Positions 6,949 to 7,544 of a stretch of DNA of 7,544 nt are shown piece by piece. The stretch is taken from contig JABHDC010000259.1 in the NCBI GenBank assembly GCA_018673255.1, positions 1 to 7,544 of the forward strand, given 5' to 3'. The DNA is from Gemmatimonadota bacterium (GTDB taxonomy: Bacteria; Latescibacterota; UBA2968; UBA8231). Position 1 is the first letter of the stretch, and every line of letters begins with the position of its first letter. Below the pieces are notes generated by a model. The model did not search any database. It was not told the origin of the DNA and saw nothing but the letters and a program-made list of their open reading frames with translations. The position numbers were made by a program, and so were the translations under genes.

Positions 6949-7254
6949 TCACTCGGCGCTCAGTTTGGTCTCAACACTTGAGACCTTTTCCTGCATCGTC
7001 TGATCCCGGTCGGTTCGGGTTCCGAATTTGAGTGTCGTCGAGATTCGTGGGGCTCCCAGTTGGTGGATTTTCTCATGACACTTCTTGATGGCGGCGAAGA
7101 CATCCTCCCACTCTCCTTCGATGTTCGTGCCGTAGGCGTGAAGATGAGGATTCAGCTTGGCGTCACTCAGGACCTGCTCGCAAGTGGCTACGTACTTGGA
7201 GACCGATACGCCTACGCCCATGGGGACGACGCAAAGATCGGCGATCACTTTCAT
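6949..7254 (-). CDS. Thiamine-binding protein, MTH1187/YqgV family
   Basis: The 101-residue protein matches the MTH1187/YqgV (UPF0045) family across its length: an N-terminal strand with VVPMGVGVSVSKYVA (9-23), then HLHAYGTNIEGEWEDVFAAI (37-56) with the conserved GT-IEG-W core, and GAPRISTTLKFGTRTD (67-82). Family members are ferredoxin-like homomultimers that bind thiamine or related small ligands in the cytoplasm; a catalytic role is not established. The ATG at 7254 has AGGGAG at 7263-7268, eight bases upstream. No THI-box riboswitch pattern is visible before it. The gene converges on the ASCH gene. A link to thiamine supply for ThDP enzymes such as IolD is only thematic. Confidence 0.92.
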   Translation of the reverse strand: MKVIADLCVVPMGVGVSVSKYVATCEQVLSDAKLNPHLHAYGTNIEGEWEDVFAAIKKCHEKIHQLGAPRISTTLKFGTRTDRDQTMQEKVSSVETKLSAE

Positions 7255-7296
7255 AAGAATGGCTCCCTGTGAGAGTTCAACCGAACCTAAACGAGG

Positions 7297-7323
7297 TGCG
7301 CTTCCTGGGCACTTCGAAGCGCA
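7297..7323. repeat. Inverted repeat before the MetRS-like gene
   Basis: TGCGCTTC (7297-7304) and GAAGCGCA (7316-7323) form an 8 bp perfect stem around an 11-base loop; an internal CTTCGAAG palindrome (7312-7319) offers an alternative fold. It lies 116 bases before the GTG at 7439 and could be part of its leader, but no T-tract or known leader motif follows. Function unassigned. Confidence 0.5.
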
Positions 7324-7438
7324 TCGCCGGTCAGAAGTGGAGGATCCCCAATCGGCCTATGCAATCCAAGACACCCCGAGATCAGAAGGACGGCACCGAA
7401 GTGATTGAGAAGGCATGGGATCGGGGTCTTCCGGCCAC

Positions 7439-7544
7439 GTGAGCTTCGTTTCGACATCCATTCCGTACGTCAACGCGGCCCCACATGTGGGGTTTGCCCT
7501 GGAACTCATCCTGGCGGATGCCATTGCTCGGTGGCACAGGCTTC
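7439..7544 (+). CDS. metG: Methionyl-tRNA synthetase-like class I aminoacyl-tRNA synthetase (N-terminus, partial)
   Basis: The frame runs open off the window edge with 35 full codons visible. It reads FVSTSIPYVNAAPHVGFALE (residues 3-22) and then ILADAIARWHR, which aligns with the start of MetRS (TTPIYYVN.PHIGHA ... ADVLARYHR). These residues form the first strand and the HIGH loop of the class I Rossmann catalytic domain that activates methionine with ATP. The HIGH signature reads HVGF here, with Phe in place of the second His, which suggests a divergent paralogue rather than the housekeeping enzyme. The GTG at 7439 gives the family-like start VSFVSTSIPYVN; an in-frame ATG at 7415 would add eight residues, and a TGA at 7406-7408 blocks anything longer. 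Neither start has a good Shine-Dalgarno. The GTG overlaps the stop of a 48-codon open frame (7296-7442) as GTGA. Too little is visible to judge the KMSKS motif or tRNA-binding domains. Confidence 0.8.
   Translation, partial: MSFVSTSIPYVNAAPHVGFALELILADAIARWHRL

Noticed and set aside
4369..7364. A 13-base direct match, TCGGCCTATGCAA, at 4369-4381 and 7352-7364
   Set aside because: One 13-base match is expected by chance at roughly this frequency in 7.5 kb, and the flanks do not align, so it is not evidence for attachment sites or a mobile element.

Overview
The window is high-GC bacterial DNA with GC-rich third codon positions, Shine-Dalgarno starts and mixed ATG/GTG initiation. Protein content (an IolD-type hydrolase, an MtaA/CmuA-like UROD protein, a CBS-pair protein, a secreted beta-helix protein, a small ASCH protein and an MTH1187-type thiamine-binding protein) fits a high-GC, metabolically versatile bacterium, most likely a proteobacterium. 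The sequence alone does not place it further. About 80% of the window is coding, with several gene-poor gaps and one decayed gene, so this looks like an accessory region rather than a compact core operon.

Layout. Most genes are on the minus strand. In their direction of transcription they are: a secreted parallel beta-helix protein (6374 to 4551), a gap of about 400 bases, a two-CBS-domain protein (4149 to 3721), a UROD-superfamily methyltransferase-like protein (3622 to 2507), a gene-free stretch holding an unusual overlapping inverted repeat (2285-2350), the frameshifted remnant of a small gene (about 2129 to 1972), iolD (1950 to 67), and the first 22 codons of another gene whose ATG overlaps the iolD stop by one base. 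On the right, a small ASCH-domain gene (6593-6934, plus) converges on a thiamine-binding gene (7254 to 6949, minus). The window ends inside a plus-strand gene whose first 35 codons are clearly methionyl-tRNA synthetase-like, with a changed HIGH signature.

How the genes may work together. The iolD block looks like a piece of a cyclitol or inositol breakdown operon: the remnant ends 21 bases before the iolD start with the iolD ribosome-binding site in between, and the next gene is start-stop coupled. No other recognisable iol gene lies in the window. The neighbouring UROD-like protein keeps the His-x-Cys ... Cys zinc signature of corrinoid-linked methyltransferases. One speculative reading is demethylation of methylated inositols before ring cleavage. 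The right-hand genes show no obvious functional link to the iolD block, apart from the weak thematic link between a thiamine-binding protein and the thiamine-diphosphate enzyme IolD.

The most unusual non-coding signal is at 2285-2350. A central segment there can pair perfectly over 15 bp with the sequence to its left or with the sequence to its right, giving two mutually exclusive hairpins.
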